The position numbers were made by a program, and so were the translations under genes. Under the pieces are notes generated by a model. It saw only the letters and a list, made by a program, of their open reading frames with translations, ran no database searches and was not told where the DNA came from. This document shows positions 49,934 through 58,167 of a DNA stretch of 64,000 nt, piece by piece. This stretch comes from an uncultured Prevotellaceae bacterium (lineage in GTDB: Bacteria > Bacteroidota > Bacteroidia > Bacteroidales > Bacteroidaceae), in the NCBI GenBank assembly GCA_902771155.1, contig CACXVS010000026.1, positions 1-64,000 of the forward strand, written 5' to 3'. How positions within the stretch are numbered: the stretch's first letter is position 1; the number at the start of each line of letters is the position of its first letter.

Positions 49934-52204
49934 ATGAGAAAACTGATAATACTATTTGCAGCTGCTTGTTTACTGACTGCATGTGATAAAGATAAGGAGG
50001 CTGATTACATCGCCCAATACTTCTTTGGCCAAGATTCTAAGTCTCAAGTGACGCCAGACGAACCTGACAATGGGAATGCAACTCTAGCAAAAGCCTGCGA
50101 CGCATTACAGAAAGTGAGCGATATTTACATGGAATGTAAATCTATTCCAGATCTTAAGACGCATACTGACGAGATCTCCAAAATCGACAATGTGGAAGAT
50201 GTGTATTTTTCTGATATCGCGATGTTTGTGAAGGTTAAGGGCTTTATGATGGTTTCTTTTTGCTTTTATCCTGAAATGGAGGTTCCTCAAATAGAACAAT
50301 TAGATATTCCGAAATTACGTCAAGTCGGAACTCGTGCAAATACGGACTATCCATTTTATCCGTTGGGCTTTAAAAAAGCGGTTATTATTGATAATCAGAC
50401 ATATGATCGCGATTGGACTCTTTATAAAGACGCATTAAAAGAAATGTTAGATAAGGTTGGTATAAAAACCGAAATCATCAATTCCCCAACCTTAGATTAC
50501 ATGCGAGATGGGCTGCTTGACAATGATATCGTATTGTTTATTTCTCATGGTCATTATGATCCTAAAACAAACTTGCATTGGCTTAATTTAATGAATTTAG
50601 ATGATCCTGATTGGAGTCTTTATTATGGGACTTCATTTTGGGATTATCTGAAGAATGATTTATCATTATCCTTTCTTAATTCTGCTAATATAGAGAATGA
50701 TAAACTTAGTATGACGATTACTCAGCATTGGGTAGATGGCAGACTCGATTATCGTGCTAGTTATTCTGTTTCAGAAAATTATATTTCTTCCATTCAAAAG
50801 AATTTTAAGAGAAAAGCATTAGTGTTTAATGTGGCCTGCCAGTCGCTGATGTTAGGAGATAATTCAGAGAAAGATAACGATCAGCATGATTTTGCTTTCG
50901 CTAAAGCTTTTATTGATAGGGGTGCTGGTGTCTATTTTGGATATGACGAGAGCAATGGTGCAGGTCAGATAGCAGGAATGCTCCTTCTGAGTGGCATTGC
51001 TTCTGGCCAATCAGTCAAGGGCGCATTCCACACGCTTCCAAATTGGTGTATTCACGATAAAAGAAATAAGGATGACTATCATAAAACTTCTTATATTGCA
51101 GATATGTTTCATTATCCAGAAGGCAATTTTGATATAGAAAATAGTTGTCAGGTATTTCCCGTCCTTGAAGAGAAAGATGAAAATGATGAAAGCATCATTT
51201 TAAAGATGTCAGAACCTTATAATTTAATGATATATGATTATGATAGTGATAATCATATTGTAACTGATGTGAAATTGCTAGAATATGAACCAAATAGTTA
51301 TTGGGGTGGTCTTGAGCCTTATATTTTTACCTATGGCTTTGAAGTAAGTACGACGAGGGATTTTGCTCCTTCTCTCACAAAAGATTATGGGACTGCTTTT
51401 TGCAAGCCTTATTCAGATAATTTCACTTTGTCCAGCGATGGCTATTATCATGAACTTCATCTTTCGTACCCCGTTCCTAAGAACGATTTGGAGCCAGATA
51501 CAAAATACTATTATCGAGCCTATATGAATGATGGCACCAACAAGTATTATAGCGATTACAAAGATTTTACCTTCCAAGGTCGTATTGAGCAAGTGGTACC
51601 TGATAGCATTCGTGATAGGATGGATCCTTACATCCCCATTTATGAGGGTAATAATCCCCCGGCTGTTGAGGGTGTATTCCTTATTGATCCTGCAGAGATT
51701 GTCTATGACACGACAAACAATTACAATGCCGGTGATCAGGGGTTTACACCTATTTATTTAAAGTTCTCTAATCAGAGCATTACTCAGAATACGATTGATT
51801 ATGAAGAAAAGGATGTCAATAATGCTGGTAAGATTGTTAGTGAATCTAGTGGTCCTGGAGCCTTTATTAGTGGTGAAGGTGATAACTTCTCAGTGTTCTT
51901 CAGCACTTCTGGAGTAAACCATCGCGATACGTACGACATTTCTTATAAGACATCTTTGGTTATTTCTGGAACCAAGACCAGTTCTGGCATTAAAGACATA
52001 CGCTATGCCTTTGTAATGGTTGACAAAAAGAATGATAAAGAACACGATATCATGAACGTTGGTGAATTCCGAGTATTCAAGGATGGCGATGGCCTCGCCA
52101 CGACAGCTTCATGGCCAAGTGGTGCCCGTAGTAGGGGTTGGGGCTACAGCGTACGAAATGGAAACATCACCACTCCATGGTCCATCTTCTCGAAGAAGAA
52201 GTAG
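49934..52204 (+). CDS. Caspase/gingipain-like lipoprotein with C-terminal FN3-like domain
   Basis: The 756-residue product has a lipoprotein signal (lipobox LLTAC, Cys 17). A caspase-fold region spans about 145-360: strand KKAVIIDNQTYDRD, then the catalytic-type His at about 205 in NDIVLFISHGHYD (codon at 50546), then the catalytic-type Cys at about 302 in KALVFNVACQSLML (codon at 50837), then FAKAFIDRGAGVYFGYDES. This His-Gly and Ala-Cys pair resembles clan CD peptidases (gingipain C25, clostripain, CHAT). A beta-sandwich FN3-like region (about 425-555, with LEPDTKYYYRAYMNDGTNKY) and a further C-terminal domain follow. The DNA is clearly more AT-rich than its neighbours. The start is the ATG at 49934 (an earlier TTG is less likely). 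Activity is not proven. Confidence 0.8.
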   Translation: MRKLIILFAAACLLTACDKDKEADYIAQYFFGQDSKSQVTPDEPDNGNATLAKACDALQKVSDIYMECKSIPDLKTHTDEISKIDNVEDVYFSDIAMFVKVKGFMMVSFCFYPEMEVPQIEQLDIPKLRQVGTRANTDYPFYPLGFKKAVIIDNQTYDRDWTLYKDALKEMLDKVGIKTEIINSPTLDYMRDGLLDNDIVLFISHGHYDPKTNLHWLNLMNLDDPDWSLYYGTSFWDYLKNDLSLSFLNSANIENDKLSMTITQHWVDGRLDYRASYSVSENYISSIQKNFKRKALVFNVACQSLMLGDNSEKDNDQHDFAFAKAFIDRGAGVYFGYDESNGAGQIAGMLLLSGIASGQSVKGAFHTLPNWCIHDKRNKDDYHKTSYIADMFHYPEGNFDIENSCQVFPVLEEKDENDESIILKMSEPYNLMIYDYDSDNHIVTDVKLLEYEPNSYWGGLEPYIFTYGFEVSTTRDFAPSLTKDYGTAFCKPYSDNFTLSSDGYYHELHLSYPVPKNDLEPDTKYYYRAYMNDGTNKYYSDYKDFTFQGRIEQVVPDSIRDRMDPYIPIYEGNNPPAVEGVFLIDPAEIVYDTTNNYNAGDQGFTPIYLKFSNQSITQNTIDYEEKDVNNAGKIVSESSGPGAFISGEGDNFSVFFSTSGVNHRDTYDISYKTSLVISGTKTSSGIKDIRYAFVMVDKKNDKEHDIMNVGEFRVFKDGDGLATTASWPSGARSRGWGYSVRNGNITTPWSIFSKKK

Positions 52205-52240
52205 CGCCGAGGCTCTTCTTTGAGCCCCCATCAGAAAGTT

Positions 52241-52280
52241 TTGAGGCTGAGCCGCGATTTGCGATTCAGCCTCAATTTTT
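52241..52280 (+). terminator. Terminator after the caspase-like gene
   Basis: TTGAGGCTGA (52241-52250) pairs with TCAGCCTCAA (52266-52275) and is followed by five T residues. A second small hairpin (ACTCAC-AAAT-GTGAGT) lies just before the opposing gene's stop. Confidence 0.75.
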
Positions 52281-52321
52281 ATGTTGATTGTACGGGGGAC
52301 TCACAAATGTGAGTTCTCCTT

Positions 52322-52870
52322 TTAATCATAGAGATCGTCTTGTCTGAAGATGTCAGAACCATCTGAGATGGTATTGAAATAGATTGTACTGAGTTTGCCT
52401 TCAGGAATTGTATATGAGCGTTCTTTGGTCTGTTTGTCGTTGATATACCCCCTGATGGTTATCTCTAAAGGATCGTCACCAACACTTCTGGCAATATACA
52501 TCGTCACACCAAATGAGATGCAGTCGTCTTTTGTATAGTACAAGCACGACTCTGTCTTGCTGACTTCAATGCCTTGCGCTCTTCTTGTAGGCATAAGATT
52601 TCCATTATAATCGAAAATGTCGGTTTCGTCGGTCAATGTTTTAAAGGCAAAAAAATACATCCCGCGATCCTTTTTGGGGGTGTAGTCGCGAGAGAAATCG
52701 ATTTCAAGCCGGTGGACACCCTTTCTGGAAGAACGATTACCGGGAGTGTCCCCGCCATCCAGAGTATCATCATCACTATCGCCACCTCCACAGGCCGACA
52801 TAGAAAAACACATAGCGACTGCAGCCAAAGCAGTCATCACTCTACACAAAAAATACTTTGTACGTTTCAT
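52322..52870 (-). CDS. Lipoprotein of unknown function
   Basis: The 182-residue product has a lipoprotein signal (lipobox FSMSACGGG, Cys about 27) followed by a Gly/Asp-rich spacer and a beta-rich domain with VHRLEIDFSRDYTPKKDRGM and GVTMYIARSVGDDPLEITIR. No family is recognised. It is the last gene of a - strand trio with a zinc-ribbon protein and a multi-pass membrane protein and converges on the caspase-like operon. Confidence 0.75.
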   Translation of the reverse strand: MKRTKYFLCRVMTALAAVAMCFSMSACGGGDSDDDTLDGGDTPGNRSSRKGVHRLEIDFSRDYTPKKDRGMYFFAFKTLTDETDIFDYNGNLMPTRRAQGIEVSKTESCLYYTKDDCISFGVTMYIARSVGDDPLEITIRGYINDKQTKERSYTIPEGKLSTIYFNTISDGSDIFRQDDLYD

Positions 52871-52908
52871 AACTTAATTAAATTGATTATTATAAAGGTT
52901 ATTGTTTG

Positions 52909-53679
52909 TTACTCTTCTTCATGCCCCTGTTCATTGTCGCTAAAGATAACATTATAGGGGAAGACATTGTCACTCGTTTTGTGATACATGGTTACCATAG
53001 GAAAACTGGTATTAGCGTTTGCATATGTTTCAATCGTATCCCCATCAGGATTTTCATCTTCGTCAACTTTCTCGTAAAGCAAGCCTACCAAAGAGTTCCT
53101 GACTTCGTTAAACACCTTTTCTTCAAATAGAACGAGGGCTACGTCCTTATCGGTTCTCGACAACATGACCAGACTACTTGTTGGCTTTGCTCCCTCTAGT
53201 GTGCCTTCTTCTGCATCGTACGAGCAACCTCTGGTCCAGTAGTCGATGTCATCGTCCGATCCACTTTCTTCATACTGTAATGCCTGAAAGAAGGCATTCT
53301 TCATCTCCCTGTCCTTATACAAGTTGATGCACATGGAGATATGAGATGATACGACGAGATTGGAAACCGGTTTGCCAGATCTGGCAACCGACTCCTTGGC
53401 AGGTTCCATCCTGAGTTCTTCAACAGATGGTCTTGGAATATAATGCCATAAGAGCACTCCCGCTATCAGGATAATCAGACCGCATCCGCCTACCAACAGT
53501 AGCCTTTTCGTTCCAGGAGCCATCGGCTTGCGCTCCTTTTCTACCACTTCCTCCGTGGGCTCAGAATAGACTGACGGACTCACTTGGCCTTGACAATACG
53601 GACAATATTCCATATCTGCAGGAATAAGGTGATTGCATTCCCTGCACCGCTTAACAGGTTTAAAATCTAATATTGTCAT
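52909..53679 (-). CDS. Zinc-ribbon membrane protein
   Basis: The 256-residue product begins with a four-Cys zinc ribbon (CRECNHLIPADMEYCPYC; Cys 12, 15, 26 and 29) in the cytoplasm. A membrane helix follows (about 59-79, RLLLVGGCGLIILIAGVLLWHY), then an extracytoplasmic domain (about 85-256) with KNAFFQALQYEESGSDDDID and acidic patches. Its ATG overlaps the upstream gene's stop by 4 bp, so translation is coupled. The function is unknown. The layout suggests a membrane sensor or assembly factor. Confidence 0.8.
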   Translation of the reverse strand: MTILDFKPVKRCRECNHLIPADMEYCPYCQGQVSPSVYSEPTEEVVEKERKPMAPGTKRLLLVGGCGLIILIAGVLLWHYIPRPSVEELRMEPAKESVARSGKPVSNLVVSSHISMCINLYKDREMKNAFFQALQYEESGSDDDIDYWTRGCSYDAEEGTLEGAKPTSSLVMLSRTDKDVALVLFEEKVFNEVRNSLVGLLYEKVDEDENPDGDTIETYANANTSFPMVTMYHKTSDNVFPYNVIFSDNEQGHEEE

Positions 53680-54344
53680 ACCGTATCATTACTACTTTTC
53701 ATGGTTGCGGCCCTATGGATATCACCAAGATCCCTCACGTCGTTGGCTATCTGAGCACTTATCTTGATACTTTCGCTGATGAAATGCGAGATCAGTACAA
53801 TCACGAAACCGATAAATATGTTCACTAAGATGAATGCCGCCAGTGCCAACAAAGAAATGAATATCGTCTGCATGATATTATTGCCAAACAGATCCAGATA
53901 TTCAAACCCCGTAAGCAGTCCCCATATATATAAGAGGATGCCTCCTATTGACGGAACGATGCCGATATATACGCCCAGCGACTCGCCCAGGCTCTGATTC
54001 AGGTGAGCCCATAAAGGCAGGGCTACAATCTGGTCGCCCACTCTTACAGCCTGGTTAATCTTCTTGCAACGATTCTTCCAGAAAAAGTACATGATGATAG
54101 CCGCAATCACAACGACGGCAAGGAAGATGAGGCAGAACAGGTAAGCCGTGAACTTTGACCACCCCGACATGTACTTGAATAAACCCTCGTCAGACAATTC
54201 AAAAATGAAATACACTAAGATAAATGGAGGGATAAACGAAAGGTAAGCGAATACCATGTAAATCCACTTCATCGGAGAAATGAAGAAACTTCCATTGTCA
54301 ATCCAAGACAAAAGCCTTTCTAAGTTAATACGAATTGTTTTCAT
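53676..54344 (-). CDS. Multi-pass membrane protein of unknown function
   Basis: The 222-residue product has four predicted membrane segments: WIYMVFAYLSFIPPFILVYFIF, FTAYLFCLIFLAVVVIAAIIMYFF, SIGGILLYIWGLLTGFEYLDL and AAFILVNIFIGFVIVLISHF. No catalytic motif is visible. It is the first gene of the - strand trio, behind a TACCTTTG promoter. It resembles small DUF4282-like envelope proteins in layout only. Confidence 0.78.
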   Translation of the reverse strand: MKTIRINLERLLSWIDNGSFFISPMKWIYMVFAYLSFIPPFILVYFIFELSDEGLFKYMSGWSKFTAYLFCLIFLAVVVIAAIIMYFFWKNRCKKINQAVRVGDQIVALPLWAHLNQSLGESLGVYIGIVPSIGGILLYIWGLLTGFEYLDLFGNNIMQTIFISLLALAAFILVNIFIGFVIVLISHFISESIKISAQIANDVRDLGDIHRAATMKSSNDTV

Positions 54345-54370
54345 TATTTAATTGAATTAGTAAGATGATG

Positions 54371-54378
54371 CAAAGGTA
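54371..54378 (-). promoter_or_regulatory. Promoter -7 box (TACCTTTG) of the membrane/zinc-ribbon/lipoprotein trio
   Basis: It reads caaaggta on the + strand, 27 bp upstream of the ATG at 54344. Confidence 0.65.
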
Positions 54379-54431
54379 CGAAATAATTTCTGATTGGCGA
54401 CAGGATTTACGGATTTTTTTTCGATGAAATA

Positions 54432-54463
54432 TTTGGTACTTTCAAAAAAAAACACTATCTTTG
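54432..54463 (+). promoter_or_regulatory. Promoter (TTTG, 20 nt, TATCTTTG) of the dcu/ansB/porin/aspA operon
   Basis: TTTG at 54432-54435 and TATCTTTG at 54456-54463 are separated by 20 nt. The ATG at 54512 lies 48 bp downstream. Confidence 0.75.
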
Positions 54464-54511
54464 CAAATCGACTGATAACTCGAAATAAAACTATTTATAA
54501 ACAAACAATCT

Positions 54512-55858
54512 ATGGTAACATTCTTGGTTCTTTTCCAATTGTTTATTGTATTGGCTCTGATCTTTATTGGTGCCAGAGTTGGAGGCATCGGACTTGGTAT
54601 CTACGGTATGGTAGGTGTCTTCATCCTTGTCTTCATCTTCGGCATGCATCCAGGCAAATTGCCCATCGATGTGATGCTGATTATTGCCTCGGTGATTACG
54701 GCAACAGCTGCACTGCAGGCTGCTGGTGGTTTGGACTACCTGGTAGGCTTGGCAGCTAAGTTCCTGCGTAAGCACCCCACTCACATTACTTACTATGGTC
54801 CGCTCACCACCTGGCTCTTCTGTCTCGTGGCAGGTACGGCCCATACCTCTTATTCCTTGTTGCCCATTATCTCTGAGATTGCCAAGAACTCCAAGATCCG
54901 CCCTGAGCGCCCCATGACGGTGGCCACGATTTCCGCCTCGTTGGGTATCACCGGCTCGCCCATGTCGGCTGCTACGGCTGCAGTGATCTCTACCGACCTG
55001 CTGGGTGGAAGAGGCGTCGAGCTGAAGGACATCCTCCTCGTTTGTATCCCAGCTTCGCTGATTGCCATTCTTGTGTCTGCATTCGTTCAGAACCGTGTAG
55101 GCAAGGAATTGGAAGACGATCCTGAGTACCAGCGTCGTGTGCGCGAGGGACTAATCGATCCTGAGGCTGAGGCTAAGGCCATGTCAGAGATGGAGCAGAG
55201 TCCGAATCCCCGTGCTAAGTGGAGTGTGCTGGCGTTCCTCCTGGGTGTGGTCCTCGTGGTCATCTTCGGCAGTGTGCCATCCCTGCGTCCTTCGTTCGAG
55301 GCCGACGGTGTGGTCACCCAGCTCTCGATGCCTGAGACGATCGAGATCCTGATGATGTCGATTGCGGCCCTCATCCTGATTGTGGGTAAGGCGAGCGTGA
55401 AGAAAGCCGTTAGCGGCAACATCTTTGGTGCCGGTATGAATGCCATGATCTCTATCTTTGGTATCGCATGGATGGGCGACACCTTCTTCAATGGCAACAT
55501 CGAGTTCTTCAAGAGTCATATCGCAGACATCGTGACTCAGTATCCGTTCCTCTTCTCCGTGGCCTTGTTTATCATGAGTATCATGCTATTCTCACAGGCT
55601 GCTACTGTGCGCACCCTCTTCCCGTTGGGTATCGGCCTGGGCATCTCGCCATTGGCACTCGTGGCTATGTTCCCTGCCGTGAATGGCTATTTCTTCATTC
55701 CCAACTATCCGACGGAGGTGGCTGCTATCAACTTCGACACTACCGGAACGACGCGTATCGGCAAGTACGTGCTCAACCACTCGTTCCAACTCTCTGGTTT
55801 TATCACAACCTTTGTCAGCATTGGCATCGGTTATCTGATTATCACATTTCTTTACTAA
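54512..55858 (+). CDS. Anaerobic C4-dicarboxylate transporter (DcuA/DcuB family)
   Basis: The 448-residue inner-membrane antiporter exchanges C4-dicarboxylates such as fumarate, aspartate and succinate. It has about ten hydrophobic helices starting LVLFQLFIVLALIFIGARVG, the family stretches GTAHTSYSLLPIISEIA and ASLGITGSPMSAATAAVIS, and a large cytoplasmic loop (about 195-255). It heads an operon with asparaginase, a porin and aspartase, which strongly suggests that it brings in aspartate and exports succinate during fumarate respiration. Confidence 0.93.
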   Translation: MVTFLVLFQLFIVLALIFIGARVGGIGLGIYGMVGVFILVFIFGMHPGKLPIDVMLIIASVITATAALQAAGGLDYLVGLAAKFLRKHPTHITYYGPLTTWLFCLVAGTAHTSYSLLPIISEIAKNSKIRPERPMTVATISASLGITGSPMSAATAAVISTDLLGGRGVELKDILLVCIPASLIAILVSAFVQNRVGKELEDDPEYQRRVREGLIDPEAEAKAMSEMEQSPNPRAKWSVLAFLLGVVLVVIFGSVPSLRPSFEADGVVTQLSMPETIEILMMSIAALILIVGKASVKKAVSGNIFGAGMNAMISIFGIAWMGDTFFNGNIEFFKSHIADIVTQYPFLFSVALFIMSIMLFSQAATVRTLFPLGIGLGISPLALVAMFPAVNGYFFIPNYPTEVAAINFDTTGTTRIGKYVLNHSFQLSGFITTFVSIGIGYLIITFLY

Positions 55859-55897
55859 CAACAAACTATTATTCACATTCTAAAAACCCCAACAATT

Positions 55898-56947
55898 ATG
55901 AAAACAATGCGTAATGTATTAATGCTTTTGGCACTGTTGGTATCAGTTAACATCATTGCTAAACCAAAGATCCGCATCATCGCTACTGGCGGTACTATCG
56001 CCGGTGTCAGTGCATCGTCAACCTCTTCTAGTTACAGTGCAGGACAAGTAGGTATCCAGACACTGATCGACGCCGTTCCCCAGATGCTGTTTCTGGCCGA
56101 CGTGAGCGGTGAACAGCTCGTGAACATCGGTTCTCAGGACATGAACGACCAGGTATGGCTGAAGCTGTCCAAGCGCGTCAACCAGTTGCTGAACGAGGAG
56201 GGCTACGACGGCGTGGTCATCACCCACGGCACGGATACGATGGAAGAGACAGCCTACTTCCTGAATCTCACCGTGAAGAGCGACAAGCCCGTAGTGTTGG
56301 CAGGTTCCATGCGCCCTTCAACAGCCATCAGCGCCGACGGTCCTGCTAACCTCTACAATGCCGTGGCTGCAGCCGTTTCGCCTGCTGTTAAGGGAATGGG
56401 CGTACTCTGCTGCATGAACAACCAGCTGCTCGATGCCAAGACAGTCATCAAGACCCACACCATCGACTGCGACACCTTCGAGGGCGGTCCTTCGGGCATC
56501 ATCGGTTACATCTACAATGGCGAGGCCCATATGCTTCAGACTCCCAATAATATTCACACCACGAAGTCGGAGTTCGACGTAACCAATCTTGACAGACTTC
56601 CTAACGTAGGTATCGTTTACGGCTATGCCAATGCCTCTCCGCTGCCCATGCAGGCCTTCGTCGATGCCAAGTTCGACGGTATCGTGCTGGCCGGTGTAGG
56701 CGACGGTAATTTCTACAAGGACGTGTTCGATGTGGCCGTCAAGGCTCAGGAGAGCGGTATCCAGATTGTACGCTCTTCACGTTGCCCGACCGGTCCTACC
56801 TGTCTGAACAGTGAGGTCGATGATGCCAAGTATCATTTCGTGGCTTCCCTCGACCTTAATCCCCAGAAAGCCCGCGTGCTGCTGATGCTGGCCCTTACCA
56901 AGACCCACGACTGGAATCAGATTCAGGAGTACTTTAAGAAATACTAA
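55898..56947 (+). CDS. ansB: Type II L-asparaginase
   Basis: The 349-residue periplasmic enzyme splits asparagine into aspartate and ammonia. A signal peptide (1-21, ending NIIAK) is followed by the first catalytic Thr at about 33 in IIATGGTIAGVSAS and the second motif VITHGTDTMEETAYFL with the Thr-Asp-Lys triad. A further signature is VVLAGSMRPSTAISADGP. It is the second gene of the dcu-aspA operon, 39 bp after the transporter, and feeds aspartate to AspA. Confidence 0.94.
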   Translation: MKTMRNVLMLLALLVSVNIIAKPKIRIIATGGTIAGVSASSTSSSYSAGQVGIQTLIDAVPQMLFLADVSGEQLVNIGSQDMNDQVWLKLSKRVNQLLNEEGYDGVVITHGTDTMEETAYFLNLTVKSDKPVVLAGSMRPSTAISADGPANLYNAVAAAVSPAVKGMGVLCCMNNQLLDAKTVIKTHTIDCDTFEGGPSGIIGYIYNGEAHMLQTPNNIHTTKSEFDVTNLDRLPNVGIVYGYANASPLPMQAFVDAKFDGIVLAGVGDGNFYKDVFDVAVKAQESGIQIVRSSRCPTGPTCLNSEVDDAKYHFVASLDLNPQKARVLLMLALTKTHDWNQIQEYFKKY

Positions 56948-56959
56948 TGTGAGGTTATT

Positions 56960-58132
56960 ATGATGAAGAAGTCACTATTATTCGGAATGATGCTGTGCAT
57001 GGCGCTGACGGCGAATGCCCAGCAAGACAAGATGGCCGCAGCAGGAGAGGAGTCACTGTTCGAGAAGGTCACGAAGATACAGAAGAAGCAGGATAATTTC
57101 CATTTCCTGCTGAACCTCAACAACAGTTTCGACGTCAATCAGGGCGACGGTGAATTCCAGAGCGCCAAGTTCAATATGCGTCAGATCCGTATCGAGGCCA
57201 AGGGAAACATCAACGACACCTTCTCCTTCCGCTGGCGTCAGCGTTTGAACCGCAACAACTCGCCCGCTCCCGACGGCATCGACAACATGCCCACATCGTC
57301 TATCGACGTAGCTGGTATCGGCATTAAGACGAGCGATGTGTTCTCCATGTTCCTCGGTAAGCAGTGTGCTGCATACGGAGGTATCGAGTTCGACCTCAAC
57401 CCTATTGAGATCTACGAATACTCCGACATGGTCGATTATATGAGCAACTTCCTCACAGGTGCCAACTTCCAGTTCCAGCTGAATCCCGACCACCAGTTGC
57501 AGTTGCAGGTACTCGACAGCCGTAGTGCCAGTATGGACGACATGTATGGCGTGGGCTATGAACAGTCGAAGGTGCCCCTGCTTTACACCGTCAACTGGAA
57601 CGGCAGTTTCGGTGGCGTGTTCAATACGCGCTGGAGCTACTCTGTCATGAGTCAGGCCAAGGGCTATCAGAGCCATTACATTGCTCTGGGCAACGAGCTC
57701 AATCTCGACCGGTTCAATGCCTTCTTCGACGTGATGTATATGCGTGAGGGTATCGACCGCGAGGGTATCGTCACCGGTATCGTCGGTCCCAAGTCCGATC
57801 AAGGTCATCAGAACGATGCAGAGTATCTCTCGTTTGTCCTGAAGGCACAGTACCGCTTCACCCCCCAGTGGAACGTCTTTGTCAAGGGCATGCTTGAGAA
57901 CGAAGGACTCTCCAAGGGAACCTCCGACCTCGAGAAAGGCAAGTATCGCACCGCCTACGGCTATCTCGCAGGCATCGAGTATTATCCCCTGAAGAACAGC
58001 AACCTGCACTTCTTCCTTACCTACGTTGGTCGCCACTACACTTACACCGACCGAGCCAAGCGCTTCGGCTGCGATGATTACAGTACCAACCGCATCTCCC
58101 TGGGATACATCTGGCAGCTGCCGATGTTCTAA
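56960..58132 (+). CDS. Outer membrane porin (phosphate-selective porin O/P-like)
   Basis: The product has about 390 residues, with a signal peptide (ending LTANAQ), a helical N-terminal part (MAAAGEESLFEKVTKIQKK) and a barrel with NFHFLLNLNNSFDVNQG, RQIRIEAKGNINDTFSFRWR and the closing aromatic strand SLGYIWQLPMF. It lies 12 bp after ansB and 35 bp before aspA, so it probably lets asparagine or aspartate reach the periplasm. The start may be the ATG at 56960 or the next one at 56963. Confidence 0.85.
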   Translation: MMKKSLLFGMMLCMALTANAQQDKMAAAGEESLFEKVTKIQKKQDNFHFLLNLNNSFDVNQGDGEFQSAKFNMRQIRIEAKGNINDTFSFRWRQRLNRNNSPAPDGIDNMPTSSIDVAGIGIKTSDVFSMFLGKQCAAYGGIEFDLNPIEIYEYSDMVDYMSNFLTGANFQFQLNPDHQLQLQVLDSRSASMDDMYGVGYEQSKVPLLYTVNWNGSFGGVFNTRWSYSVMSQAKGYQSHYIALGNELNLDRFNAFFDVMYMREGIDREGIVTGIVGPKSDQGHQNDAEYLSFVLKAQYRFTPQWNVFVKGMLENEGLSKGTSDLEKGKYRTAYGYLAGIEYYPLKNSNLHFFLTYVGRHYTYTDRAKRFGCDDYSTNRISLGYIWQLPMF

Positions 58133-58167
58133 TAATCTTAAACAGTTAAATTTAATTTAAAAAAAAT

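Noticed and set aside
57053..58036. 327-residue - strand frame opposite the porin gene
   Set aside because: It is antisense to a gene in a clear operon and has no recognisable motif.
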